64,000 nucleotides of DNA from Plasmodiophora brassicae (taxonomy: Eukaryota > Endomyxa > Phytomyxea > Plasmodiophorida > Plasmodiophoridae): the NCBI GenBank assembly GCA_039704465.1, contig JASFAU010000008.1:1054001-1118000 (forward strand). Direction: 5' to 3'. Positions 10,984-22,253 of the stretch are shown piece after piece. Position 1 is the stretch's first letter; each line of letters opens with the position of its first letter. Below the pieces are notes generated by a model. That model was not told the origin of the DNA, did no database searches, and saw nothing but the letters and a program-made list of their open reading frames with translations. Both the position numbers and the translations under genes were made by a program.

Positions 10984-13900
10984 CGCCCCCTCCAGCAGCA
11001 CACGGCCTGGGACTTGTGTCGATGATGCCGGCCAGGAGCAGGTTCGCATGATACGAGGTGCTGAGAGCGGGCTTCGTGAGGTAGTCTGCAGCCATCTCGG
11101 CGGACGGGCACTTGTGGACCACGATCAAACTGGCCTCGACGGCCTCCCGGGTGTAGTGAAACTGCACCTCGATGTCCTTCGTCGATCATCCATCCATCCA
11201 TCCGACGATAGCCAGACCAGGCCTTCGCGCCTTGATTGTCCTCGTATACGATCGTCGGACTGGAGCGTGCGAAGCCGATTTCGGTCAGGAATGACCGGAT
11301 CCAGGCCAGCTGGCGGGTAACAGCACACAGCGACTTGATCTCTGCATGTGTGGACGATAAGCTAACTTTGACTGCGCCCAGGTCTTGGCGACGTGACTGC
11401 CAGTGCACGGGGCCGCCAGCCAGCAGGATGATGTGGCCGGAGCGCGACCGTCGCGTGTCAGGGTCGGATGCCCAATCAGCGTCGGCGTATGCGATCAGAC
11501 GATCTTCGGGCTGGCGTTCGTATCGGATGCCGTGCGTCATGGTGCCGGCGAGGTACTTAAGAACGCGTTGCCCCGCACGCCAATGCTGGATGCCGGGATT
11601 CGAGGAGAATTGGGCCAGTACATTCGTTATGTACGCGATGTCGGGACGGCATCGATGGGCGAGCCATGTCAGGCAGCCAATAAGTTTGAGGTACGGCTTG
11701 GTCGCCATTTCGTCACGGTCGAGGTCGCTTTGTGTGGACTCATTGTCGTTGATAGGTGAACGCCAGGCTGGTGCGGCGTGTCGACCGGATGACAATGCGA
11801 CATGTTGAAGTCGCTCAACACCTTCTCGATGTACTCGGCTTGGTCAAGGGTGATGGCGCCGGTGCCAGGTTCGCGTCGGATGCGCATGCCAAGCAGGGTC
11901 GACGGTTCACCTTGATCGGTGATCTCGGCCATCGTGGAGAGCTTCTCGAGAACGGATTCCGCGAACGGGACGTCATTGTACGCCAGCAGACCGTCGTCGG
12001 TGTGCACCGACATGATCATGAACTTTCCATCGCGATCGTACCGGAAGACGCAGGGGTCCGCGATGATCGATTCGAATCCGAGTGATAACAGCATCTCCCG
12101 AAGCGTCTTGTACCAACGTTCGGCGCCTTGTTTCGTTCCATAAAGGGCCTTTTGCAGTTGACGAACTCGGTACGGGACGTGATGATCGGTGAAGCCATCC
12201 GGCTGACGAATGTAAACATCATGGAGCATGTCGGCGTTCAGGTATGCGGCCACCCAGTCGACCTGGCGAAGATGCAGGCCGTGCTGCGCCGCGAGCGCTA
12301 GGATAACGAGGAACGCAGTGGCACGGGCGGTCGGCGCGAACGTATCGTCGAAGTCGATGCCGGGGCGTTGTCGGAAGCCCTGAGCACAGAGTCGGGCGGT
12401 GAACTTGCGGATGCCACCGTTGCCACTGAGCGAGGACTTCACTCGGAACACCCACTTGGCGCCAACAGCGATCTTACTTTTCGGCAGGTCGATTAGCGGG
12501 CCGAACGTGTCCTTGGCGTCCAGTGTTGCCATCTGGGTGACGGCGGCGTCCCACCAGTGGCCAGCGAAAGGTGATGAGAGGGCATCGGCCATTGAGTTGG
12601 GTACGGGAATGTCGGTCGCTTTCAGCTTCGACAGGTCGGGTCGTGGTAGACGGGCTGGGTCGATCGGGGCGGATACCTTGGCTCGACATGCTTGGCAGCT
12701 GCGCCGCGACATGTCGGACGGTTGGACCTGATGGCCTGATCGATCAGACGGCGCTCCTCAACCTGCTGCCAATGCCGGATCAGTCGGCGGGGAGCGACGA
12801 GGAGGGCGCTGTGTCGGGAACGTTAGGGTCGGATTCTGGAACCAGGCGTCGACCGTCGAGGACCACCGTGTCGACGAACGATTGGCCGCCTCCGGCGCCT
12901 TCCACCATTCACCAGGCGGTTGACGACGACGATTCGATCGGCGAGGGCGTGGCACGTCGATGACATTGTGGTCAACGATATCAGCAGCATCGGAATTGTC
13001 GTGGACGTCGGGGTCGGCAGCTTCGTTGGGAGAGTCGTTGCTGGACGCCGAACCTTCGTAGTCGGGATCATCTTCAGCGTCATCATCATCTTCGTCGGTG
13101 GATACGTCATCAGGAGACGGTGAGCGCGACGGTCGGACGATCTCGGAAGGCGATGACGCAGCGGCAGGTGACGGAGGCTCGGGAGGGGATGCTGCGAGAG
13201 AGGATGCTGACGTCGATGGTAGAGGTGCCATGACGGCGTCGGAAGAGACGGGCGTCGGGACGATCGTGTCAACGTTCGGCGCAGAGCTCGACTCGGGACT
13301 GGACGGTGGCGCTGATGATGAACTAGCAGGGCTGGATCTTCCAAAGCCGAATGTGAACGAGGTCTCCAGGAACTCGGCAGTCGTGCTCTCGAACGTGTCT
13401 TCCCGGTCCACGTCGTAGAACCGCCAAGCCTTCATGCCGGGCGTGAAACCGATAAACACAGCGCGAACACGACGAGGCTCCAACTTGCTCGGCTTCTTCG
13501 TGGCTGGATGCGGTCGCATGGCATAGGCATCGCAACCGTAGACACGAAGGGCCGAGATGTTAGGTAGGGCGCGACGAGCAGCCTCGAACGATGTGCGACG
13601 CCCGGGAAGGACTGATCTGGGGTGGATGTTGTACAGTATCGCAGAGTAGGACAGCGACCAGGGCCACGTGGAGTCAGGCATGCGAGAGTGGCACCGGATT
13701 GAGCTTTCGATACCGCAGAGCGTGTGGTTGACGCTTTCAGCGCGGCCGTTCTGCTCGGGCGTGTACGGGACAGATTTGCGGTGCAGGATGCCGGACTCGT
13801 TGTAGAACAGGACGCACGCCTTGAGTTGTACTCGCCGCCACCGTCGGTCTGGAACGTCCGGATACCACGTCCTTCCTGGTTGCGAAGACGCGCGTCATAG

Positions 13901-15818
13901 TGCTTGATGACGTCGAGCGCCTCCGATTTGCGACGTAGCAGATAGACGGACAGGTACCGAGAGGAATCGTCCAGCATGGTCTGGTAGTACTCAAAGCCGC
14001 CGACACCGACGACAGGCCACCGTCCGGACAGATCGCTATGGACGAGATCGCCAACACGACGCGCGCGCGACGTACTGGGAGGGAATGATGACCGTTTGCC
14101 CTTGGCGAGTAAACATGCAGCGCATGGACATCGATCTTGCGGCCTCGGGATTGGCCCGTCGAACTTCATGCCACGACAACGTTTGTGCAGGATGCGCAGG
14201 TTGCCGTAACCCAGGTGGCCGGTTCGAGCGTGCCAGACAGCTGGAGCTGCGGCGGTGACCTTAGCGACGCGGCATGAGACGCTGGATGCGATCAAGGAGC
14301 AGACTCGGGCAGAGTGAAGTGTGCCGGGCGCGGAGGTTGGAGCGGATAATGGAACCCGGTACAGGTTATCGTGTCCTCGTTGACTGACGGCCACTGGCTG
14401 ACCGACGGGCGCCGTCCAGTTGGCCCCCGAGTAGATCTTCGCGGTATCGCCGTCGAACACGATCTTGTGACCTGATCTGGTGAGCTGGCCAACTGATACT
14501 AGCGCTTGGCCAAGTCGGGGAACGTGCAGCGAATCGATACTCGTCGCCTGGACATCCATGCCGAATGACGTCACGCCTCGACCGGAAGTGGTCGTACGCG
14601 ACAGATCGGCTAGCTCAACTTCCGGTCCGGTGCCTTGGCGATAGCAGCTGAGATGTCGGCGCAGGGGCGTCATCGTCGTGGAACACGCTGAGTCCAGTAG
14701 GCCTACTGAGTTCGCGTACACGTCGATGGCGTGGCGTGCCGACAAAGCACGCATCGGCTCGGGCGCCGGATCGATCGGATGAGCGCCAGACGTTGGATAC
14801 TCGTTGGACGTTGGTGAGGATGTATTGCTTTTCGCGTTGCTGTCGCGGTACCAGATGTGTCGTTGCAGCGTGCATTCGCCGTTAGTGTGCTTGGATCCGG
14901 GATGGAAGACGCAGGACTCGTTGCGTCGTGGTCCACGGGGACGCGTCGATGTGGCGCAACTGGAGCGGTTGGCCGTTTGGAACGCGTCGTGTCGGTCCCG
15001 CACGTCTTGGACCCTGATCTCCTCGCTTGTCAACGACCCGACGACCTCGGAGACACTGGGCAGCGTGTCCAGAGCACGATTGTGCAGGCCAGCGACGACG
15101 GCGTCGAGATCGGATGATGCGTTGGCCAAGATGAGGACGGCGACCAATGCGTCGGTGAGGGACAGCATCTCGGTCGGTACCGTCGACCGGACGCGATGAG
15201 CCGCCGCTGCTTGAACTCGGGCGGCGTACGTGGCGACCGACTCGCCGGGCATGTGCTGGACCGTGACGAGGTCGCGGACGGCGCGCACGACCGATGCCAG
15301 CGACGACGGGCTGTACGCCTGGAACAGCACGCGCCAGCACTTGGCAGCCGAGCCTGCCTGAAACAAAGACAATGCGGACGCGATCTTGTGGTCCAGCATG
15401 TGGACGAGTAGAATCTCGCGCGCGGCTGCCTCGAGAGCTGGGTCGTGTGCCGTACCGGTTGTCGCAGTCGGCGAGCCATCTTCGTTGATCCCGATGACGT
15501 CCGCGTACCCACGATTGCGAAACCAGAGTGCAGCTGTCTGAACCCAGGACGTGAACGAGTCGGGAGTACCGTCGAACTTGGGCATGGGCAGTCGGCCTGC
15601 GTCGCTTCGGCTGTGCGCCTCGGCGATGATCGGCATGGCCGGGGTCGATGGACAGCTGGTCGGACGCGCCAGCTGCTGCTGCAGGACACGGAGACGGTGA
15701 TCTTCTCCTGCCTGGCGATCGTTGCCTCCGCTTCGGCAATTCGGGTGTCGATCTCCTCGAGCGACAGATGACGCAGCGGGTCGTCATCCGTGTTAGGCGT
15801 CGCCTGGCGCTCGGCCAT
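10984..15818 (-). pseudogene. Copia 1 gag-pol polyprotein, frame broken
   Basis: The gag start is at 15818 (MAERQATPNTDDDPL) with a gag core PKFDGTPDSFTSWVQTAALW. The protease is recognisable by LLDSACSTTMTPL with the catalytic D-S-A. A GAG-pre-integrase block follows (WHARTGHLGYGNLRILH ... CPCAACLLAKGK), then the integrase core (DDSSRYLSVYLLRR, FQTDGGGEYN), an acidic Ser/Pro-rich linker, RT (KWVFRVKSSLSG, ARLCAQGFRQRPGIDFDDTF, and the active site SVHTDDGLLAYN) and RNase H (YADADWASDPDTRR, YEDNQGAKAW). Frame changes occur at least in gag near 15690, in integrase near 13825 and near 11190. At 11190 a CATC repeat is longer than in copia 2. The largest intact stretch is 13432-15636. Confidence 0.9.
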
Positions 15819-15841
15819 GGCGAGTAGAGGCTCAGCGCCTG

Positions 15842-15861
15842 CGCCTATACGACTGTTAATC
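15842..15861 (-). other. Presumed copia primer-binding site (half-tRNA type)
   Basis: The 20 bases next to the 5' LTR are the same in copia 1, copia 2 (22050-22069) and the divergent copia 3 (32184-32203), although the LTRs of copia 3 differ. The plus strand reads cgactgttaatc, which resembles a tRNA anticodon arm with loop CUGUUAA (anticodon GUU, Asn). Copia-type elements often prime from a tRNA cleaved in the anticodon loop. The tRNA identity is inference. Confidence 0.55.
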
Positions 15862-16045
15862 TGAGAAGGACAATAATGAAGTGGATGTATTACGTACGGC
15901 GTGTGCGGCGGACGTTACAGTGGCGACGTAGTCGCCGACGGTGTAACGGTTGCCAACGCCGGCGGGCACGGAGTCGCGGAGTTCGTGACGGCGTTCACGT
16001 GCTGCAGGCATGTGCTGCTGGTCGTAGTGGATACGTTGTTCGACA
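15862..16045 (-). repeat. 5' LTR of copia 1
   Basis: 184 bp, identical by eye to the 3' LTR. It is followed on the minus strand by the presumed primer-binding site GATTAACAGTCGTATAGGCG at 15842-15861, then by the gag start at 15818. Confidence 0.95.
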
Positions 16046-17022
16046 GAAGTGACGATTGCTCGACTTCCGGTAGGAGGTATCAGCATCCTGTGTAGGAAAG
16101 ATACACGCACCTAAGAATTGCAACGAGTAAATACGATTAACAGCAGCATCCGCCATACGAAAGACGTACCGACTAGAAGACGATCGCAGCAATCCAGGCG
16201 ACTTGGAAGGCATAGACCATGGTACTGCTGCTGAATGTCCCCAGTCTGACAAAAAGCGTCAAAGTTTGACAGCTGGCGCCTGACGTGGTGATACGAGGAT
16301 ATCTGAACGCCAGTCGAACGTTCGAACTGCTCGACAAGCTGCACGTACTTGCGCCTCCACGGATGGTTGCGTAAGCTGGGCCACTGCTCCTCGTCGACCA
16401 GTGTCGCACGCAGCCAGGCTCGCTCCATAGTGTTCAGCACGTACGCCTTGATTTCGCCTTTGAATTAAATCGGTAGCGACGCCGGAAACGAGTCCGGGCA
16501 CCCGAACAGAAACGGGTTGTCGTTGTCGAACATGTACATACTGTGTAGGTCTAGCCTCAGCAACGCTGCCGCGGAGATCAGCTGAACGTTGCCGGCGGTG
16601 TTCATTGTGAAGCCTTGCGTGGCTGTCAGGATCGACTTCATCCTCTTGATCCACCGTTCCATTGGATAGGTCCATACGAAACCAGAAAGAGGGCCCCATT
16701 GGCGAATGACTTCCGGAAGGTGGATCATCGAATGCATCTGAACGGCAACAGTGCGGCGATGAATGTACAGATACGACATTGATAATCGGGGCACGTACCG
16801 ATATCGTCAACAGCTTGCCAGGAATTACAGTTTCCAGCCGGGCACACGCATCGAGGAACGTTTGCGCCACAGTGTCGAACGACGAACGGTCGAAGGACTT
16901 CGACAGAATCATCATCGATGAGTGCATGAAAGCGAAAACAGTTCCCCAGGATAGGGCAGAATCGGAACTGTTGAACAGGGCCGTGCCAATCAAACCCGCA
17001 AAGATGGCGATTCCGACATCAC

Positions 17023-17206
17023 TGAGAAAGACAATAATGGAGTGGATGTATTACGTACGGCGTGTGCGGCGGACGTTACAGTGGCGACGTAGTCGCCGAC
17101 GGTGTAACGGTTGCCAACGCCGGCGGGCACGGAGTCGCGGAGTGCGTGACGGCGTTCACGTGCTGCAGGCATGTGCTGCTGGTCGTAGTGGATACATTGT
17201 TCGACA
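17023..17206 (-). repeat. 3' LTR of copia 2
   Basis: 184 bp with TG...CA ends, identical by eye to 22070-22253 and preceded by ATCAC. Confidence 0.95.
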
Positions 17207-20200
17207 CGCCCCCTCCAGCAGCACACGGCCTGGGACTTGTGTCGATGATGCCGGCCAGGAGCAGGTTCGCATGATACGAGGTGCTGAGAGCGGGCTTCGT
17301 GAGGTAGTCTGCAGCCATCTCGGCGGACGGGCACTTGTGGACCACGATCAAACTGGCCTCGACGGCCTCCCGGGTGTAGTGAAACTGCACCTCGATGTCC
17401 TTCGTGCGATCATCCATCCGACGATAGCCAGACCAGGCCTTCGCGCCTTGATTGTCCTCGTATACGATCGTCGGACTGGAGCGTGCGAAGCCGATTTCGG
17501 TCAGGAATGACCGGATCCAGGCCAGCTGGCGGGTAACAGCACACAGCGACTTGATCTCTGCATGTGTGGACGATAAGCTAACTTTGACTGCGCCCAGGTC
17601 TTGGCGACGTGACTGCCAGTGCACGGGGCCGCCAGCCAGCAGGATGATGTGGCCGGAGCGCGACCGTCGCGTGTCAGGGTCGGATGCCCAATCAGCTCGG
17701 CGTATGCGATCAGACGATCTTCGGGCTGGCGTTCGTATCGGATGCCGTGCGTCATGGTGCCGGCGAGGTACTTAAGAACGCGTTGCCCCGCACGCCAATG
17801 CTGGATGCCGGGATTCGAGGAGAATTGGGCCAGTACATTCGTTATGTACGCGATGTCGGACGGCATCGATGGGCGAGCCATGTCAGGCAGCCAATAAGTT
17901 TGAGGTACGGCTTGGTCGCCATTTCGTCGCGGTCGAGGTCGCTTTGTGGACTCATTGTCGTTGATAGGTGAACGCCAGGCTGATGCGGCGTGTCGACCGG
18001 ATGACAATGCGACATGTTGAAGTCGCTCAACACCTTCTCGATGTACTCGGCTTGGTCAAGGGTGATGGCGCCGGTGCCAGGTTCGCGTCGGATGCGCATG
18101 CCAAGCAGGGTCGACGGTTCACCTTGATCCGTGATCTCGGCCATCGTGGAGAGCTTCTCGAGAACGGATTCCGCGAACGGGACGTCATTGTACGCCAGCA
18201 GACCGTCGTCGGTGTGCACCGACATGATCATGAACTTTCCATCGCGATCGTACCGGAAGACGCAGGGGTCCGCGATGATCGATTCGAATCCGAGTGATAA
18301 CAGCATCTCCCGAAGCGTCTTGTACCAACGTTCGGCGCCTTGTTTCGTTCCATAAAGGGCCTTTTGCAGTTGACGAACTCGGTACGGGACGTGATGATCG
18401 GTGAAGCCATCCGGCTGACGAATGTAAACATCATGGAGCATGTCGGCGTTCAGGTATGCGGCCACCCAGTCGACCTGGCGAAGATGCAGGCCGTGCTGCG
18501 CCGCGAGCGCTAGGATAACGAGGAACGCAGTGGCACGGGCGGTCGGCGCGAACGTATCGTCGAAGTCGATGCCGGGGCGTTGTCGGAAGCCCTGAGCACA
18601 GAGTCGGGCGGTGAACTTGCGGATGCCACCGTCGCCACTGAGCGAGGACTTCACTCGGAACACCCACTTGGCGCCAACAGCGATCTTACTTTTTCGGGGT
18701 CGATTAGCGGGCCGAACGTGTCCTTGGCGTCCAGTGTTGCCATCTGGGTGACGGCGGCGTCCCACCAGTGGCCAGCGAAAGGTGATGAGAGGGCATCGGC
18801 CATTGAGTTGGGTACGGGAATGTCGGTCGCTTTCAGCTTCGACAGGTCGGGTCGTGGTAGACGGGCTGGGTCGATCGGGGCGGATACCTTGGCTCGACAT
18901 GCCTTGGCAGCGGCGCCGCGACATGTCGGACGGTTGGACCTGATGGCCTGATCGATCAGACGGCGCTCCTCAACCTGCTGCCAATGCCGGATCAGTCGGC
19001 GGGAGCGACGAGGAGGGCGCTGTGTCGGGGACGTTAAGGTCGGATTCTGGAACCAGGCGTCGACCGTCGAGGACCACCGTGTCGACGAACGATTGGCCGC
19101 CTCCGGCGCCTTCCACCATTCACCAGGCGGTTGACGACGACGATTCGATCGACGAGGGCGTGGCACGTCGATGACATTGTGGTCAACGATATCAGCAGCA
19201 TCGGAATTGTCGAGGACGTCGGGGTCGGCAGCTTCGTTGGGAGAGTCGTTGCTGGACGCCGAACCTTCGTAGTCGGGATCATCTTCAGCGTCATCATCAT
19301 TTTCGTCGGTGGATACGTCATCAGGAGACGGTGAGCGCGACGGTCGGACGATCTCGGAAGGCGATGACGCAGCGGCAGGTGACGGAGGCTCGGGAGGGGA
19401 TGCTGCGAGAGAGGATGCTGACGTCGATGGTAGAGGTGCCATGACGGCGTCGGAAGAGACGGGCGTCGGGACGATCGTGTCAACGTTCGGCGCAGAGCTC
19501 GACTCGGGACTGGACGGTGGCGCTGATGATGAACTAGCAGGGCTGGATCTTCCAAAGCCGAATGTGAACGAGGTCTCCAGGAACTCGGCAGTCGTGCTCT
19601 CGAACGTGTCTTCCCGGTCCACGTCGTAGAACCGCCAAGCCTTCATGCCGGGCGTGAAACCGATAAACACAGCGCGAACACGACGAGGCTCCAACTCTCG
19701 GCTTCTTCGTGGCTGGATGCGGTCGCATGGCATAGGCATCGCAACCGTAGACACGAAGGGCCGAGATGTTAGGTAGGGCGCGACGAGCAGCCTCGAACGA
19801 TGTGCGACGCCCGGGAAGGACTGACCTCGGGTGGATGTTGTACAGTATCGCAGAGTAGGACAGCGACCAGGGCCACGTGGAGTCAGGCATGCGAGAGTGG
19901 CACCGGATTGAGCTTTCGATACCGCAGAGCGTGTAGTTGACGCTTTCAGCGCGGCCGTTCTGCTCGGGCGTGTACGGGACAGATTTGCGGTGCAGGATGC
20001 CGGACTCGTTGTAGAACAGGACGCACGCCTTGGAGTTGTACTCGCCGCCACCGTCAGTCTGGAACGTCCGGATACCACGTCCTTCCTGGTTGCGAAGACG
20101 CGCGTCATAGTGCTTGATGACGTCGAGCGCCTCCGATTTGCGACGTAGCAGATAGACGGACAGGTACCGAGAGGAATCGTCCAGCATGGTCTGGTAGTAC

Positions 20201-22026
20201 TCAAAGCCGCCGACACCGACGACAGGCCACCGTCCGGACAGATCGCTATGGACGAGATCGCCAACACGACGCGCGCGCGACGTACTGGGAGGGAATGATG
20301 ACCGTTTGCCCTTGGCGAGTAAACATGCAGCGCATGGACATCGATCTTGCGGCCTCGGGATTGGCCCGTCGAACTTCATGCCACGACAACGTTTGTGCAG
20401 GATGCGCAGGTTGCCGTAACCCAGGTGGCCGGTTCGAGCGTGCCAGACAGCTGGAGCTGCGGCGGTGACCTTAGCGACGCGGCATGAGACGCTGGATGCG
20501 ATCAAGGAGCAGACTCGGGCAGAGTGAAGTGTGCCGGGCGCGGGGGTTGGAGCGGATAATGGAATCCGGTACAGGTTATCGTGTCCTCGTTGACTGACGG
20601 CCACTGGCTGACCGACGGGCGCCGTCCAGTTGGCCCCGAGTAGATCTTCGCGGTATCGCCGTCGAACACGATCTTGTGACCTGATCTGGTGAGCTGGCCA
20701 ACTGATACTAGCGCTTGGCCAAGTCGGGGAACGTGCAGCGAATCGATACTCGTCGCCTGGACATCCATGCCGAATGACGTCACGCCTCGACCGGAAGTGG
20801 TCGTACGCGACAGATCGGCTAGCTCAACTTCCGGTCCGGTGCCTTGGCGATAGCAGCTGAGATGTCGGCGCAGGGGCGTCATCGTCGTGGAACACGCTGA
20901 GTCCAGTAGGCCTACTGAGTTCGCGTACACGTCGATGGCGTGGCGTGCCGACAAAGCACGCATCGGCTCGGGCGCCGGATCGATCGGATGAGCGCCAGAC
21001 GTTGGATACTCGTTGGACGTTGGTGAGGATGTATTGGTTTTCGCGTTGCTGTCGCGGTACCAGATGTGTCGTTGCAGCGTGCATTCGCCGTTAGTGTGCT
21101 TGGATCCGGGATGGAAGACGCAGGACTCGTTGCGTCGTGGTCCACGGGGACGCGTCGATGTGGCGCAACTGGAGCGGTTGGCCGTTTGGAAACGCGTCGT
21201 GTCGGTCCCGCACGTCTTGGACCCTGATCTCCTCGCTTGTCAACGACCCGACGACCTCGGAGACACTGGGCAGCGTGTCCAGAGCACGATTGTGCAGGCC
21301 AGCGACGACGGCGTCGAGATCGGATGATGCGTTGGCCAAGATGAGGACGGCGACCAATGCGTCGGTGAGGGACAGCATCTCGGTCGGTACCGTCGACCGG
21401 ACGCGATGAGCCGCTGCTTGAACTCGGGCGGCGTACGTGGCGACCGACTCGCCGGGCATGTGCTGGACCGTGACGAGGTCGCGGACGGCGCGCACGACCG
21501 ATGCCAGCGACGACGGGCTGTACGCCTGGAACAGCACGCGCCAGCACTTGGCAGCCGAGCCTGCCTGAAACAAAGACAACGCGGACGCGATCTTGTGGTC
21601 CAGCATGTGGACGAGTAGAATCTCGCGCGCGGCTGCCTCGAGAGCTGGGTCGTGTGCCGTACCGGTTGTCGCAGTCGGCGAGCCATCTTCGTTGATCCCG
21701 ATGACGTCCGCGTACCCACGATTGCGAAACCAGAGTGCAGCTGTCTGAACCCAGGACGTGAACGAGTCGGGAGTACCGTCGAACTTGGGCATGGGCAGTC
21801 GGCCTGCGTCGCTTCGGCTGTGCGCCTCGGCGATGATCGGCATGGCCGGGGTCGATGGACAGCTGGTCGGACGCGCCAGCTGCTGCTGCAGGACACGGAG
21901 ACGGTCGATCTTCTCCTGCCTGGCGATCGTTGCCTCCGCTTCGGCAATTCGGGTGTCGATCTCCTCGAGCGACAGATGACGCAGCGGGTCGTCATCCGTG
22001 TTAGGCGTCGCCTGGCGCTCGGCCAT
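17207..22026 (-). pseudogene. Copia 2 gag-pol polyprotein, frame broken
   Basis: Domain content and order match copia 1: gag from 22026, protease (GLLDSACSTT), integrase (DDSSRYLSVY, TPEQNGRAESVN), acidic linker, RT with the VHTDDGLL active site, and RNase H. Here the gag start region is intact where copia 1 is broken, but an extra base near 21188 shifts the frame between gag and protease, and further shifts occur near 20625, 19697 and 18695. The integrase segment 19534-20604 is intact where copia 1 is not. Isolated one-base differences at homopolymers could be real mutations or sequencing errors. Confidence 0.9.
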
Positions 22027-22069
22027 GGCGAGTAGAGGCTCAGCGCCTGCGCCTATACGACTGTTAATC

Positions 22070-22253
22070 TGAGAAAGACAATAATGGAGTGGATGTATTA
22101 CGTACGGCGTGTGCGGCGGACGTTACAGTGGCGACGTAGTCGCCGACGGTGTAACGGTTGCCAACGCCGGCGGGCACGGAGTCGCGGAGTGCGTGACGGC
22201 GTTCACGTGCTGCAGGCATGTGCTGCTGGTCGTAGTGGATACATTGTTCGACA
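22070..22253 (-). repeat. 5' LTR of copia 2
   Basis: 184 bp, identical by eye to its partner and followed by ATCAC at 22254-22258. The presumed primer-binding site lies just inside it at 22050-22069. Confidence 0.95.

Larger units (their letters stand above)
10800..16045 (-). mobile_element. Ty1/copia retrotransposon 1, complete with LTRs and TSD
   Basis: Two 184-bp direct LTRs (10800-10983 and 15862-16045), identical by eye and bounded by TG...CA, enclose gag, protease, integrase, reverse transcriptase and RNase H in the copia order on the minus strand. The 5-bp target duplication is GAAGT (10795-10799 and 16046-16050). A purine-rich tract (GGAGGGGGCG on the minus strand) abuts the 3' LTR and would serve as polypurine tract. 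Identical LTRs mean a recent insertion. Several single-base length differences from copia 2 break the polyprotein frame. Confidence 0.95.
17023..22253 (-). mobile_element. Ty1/copia retrotransposon 2, complete with LTRs and TSD
   Basis: Same family and orientation as copia 1 and nearly identical along its length, but an independent insertion with its own target duplication ATCAC (17018-17022 and 22254-22258). The LTRs are 17023-17206 and 22070-22253, 184 bp each and identical to each other by eye. They differ from copia 1 LTRs at about four sites. It lies in the transposase coding sequence of CACTA element 1. Confidence 0.95.

Noticed and set aside
10800..22253. Tandem duplication of one copia element by unequal exchange
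   Set aside because: Each copy has its own 5-bp target duplication and the DNA between them is transposase coding sequence, so they are two separate insertions.
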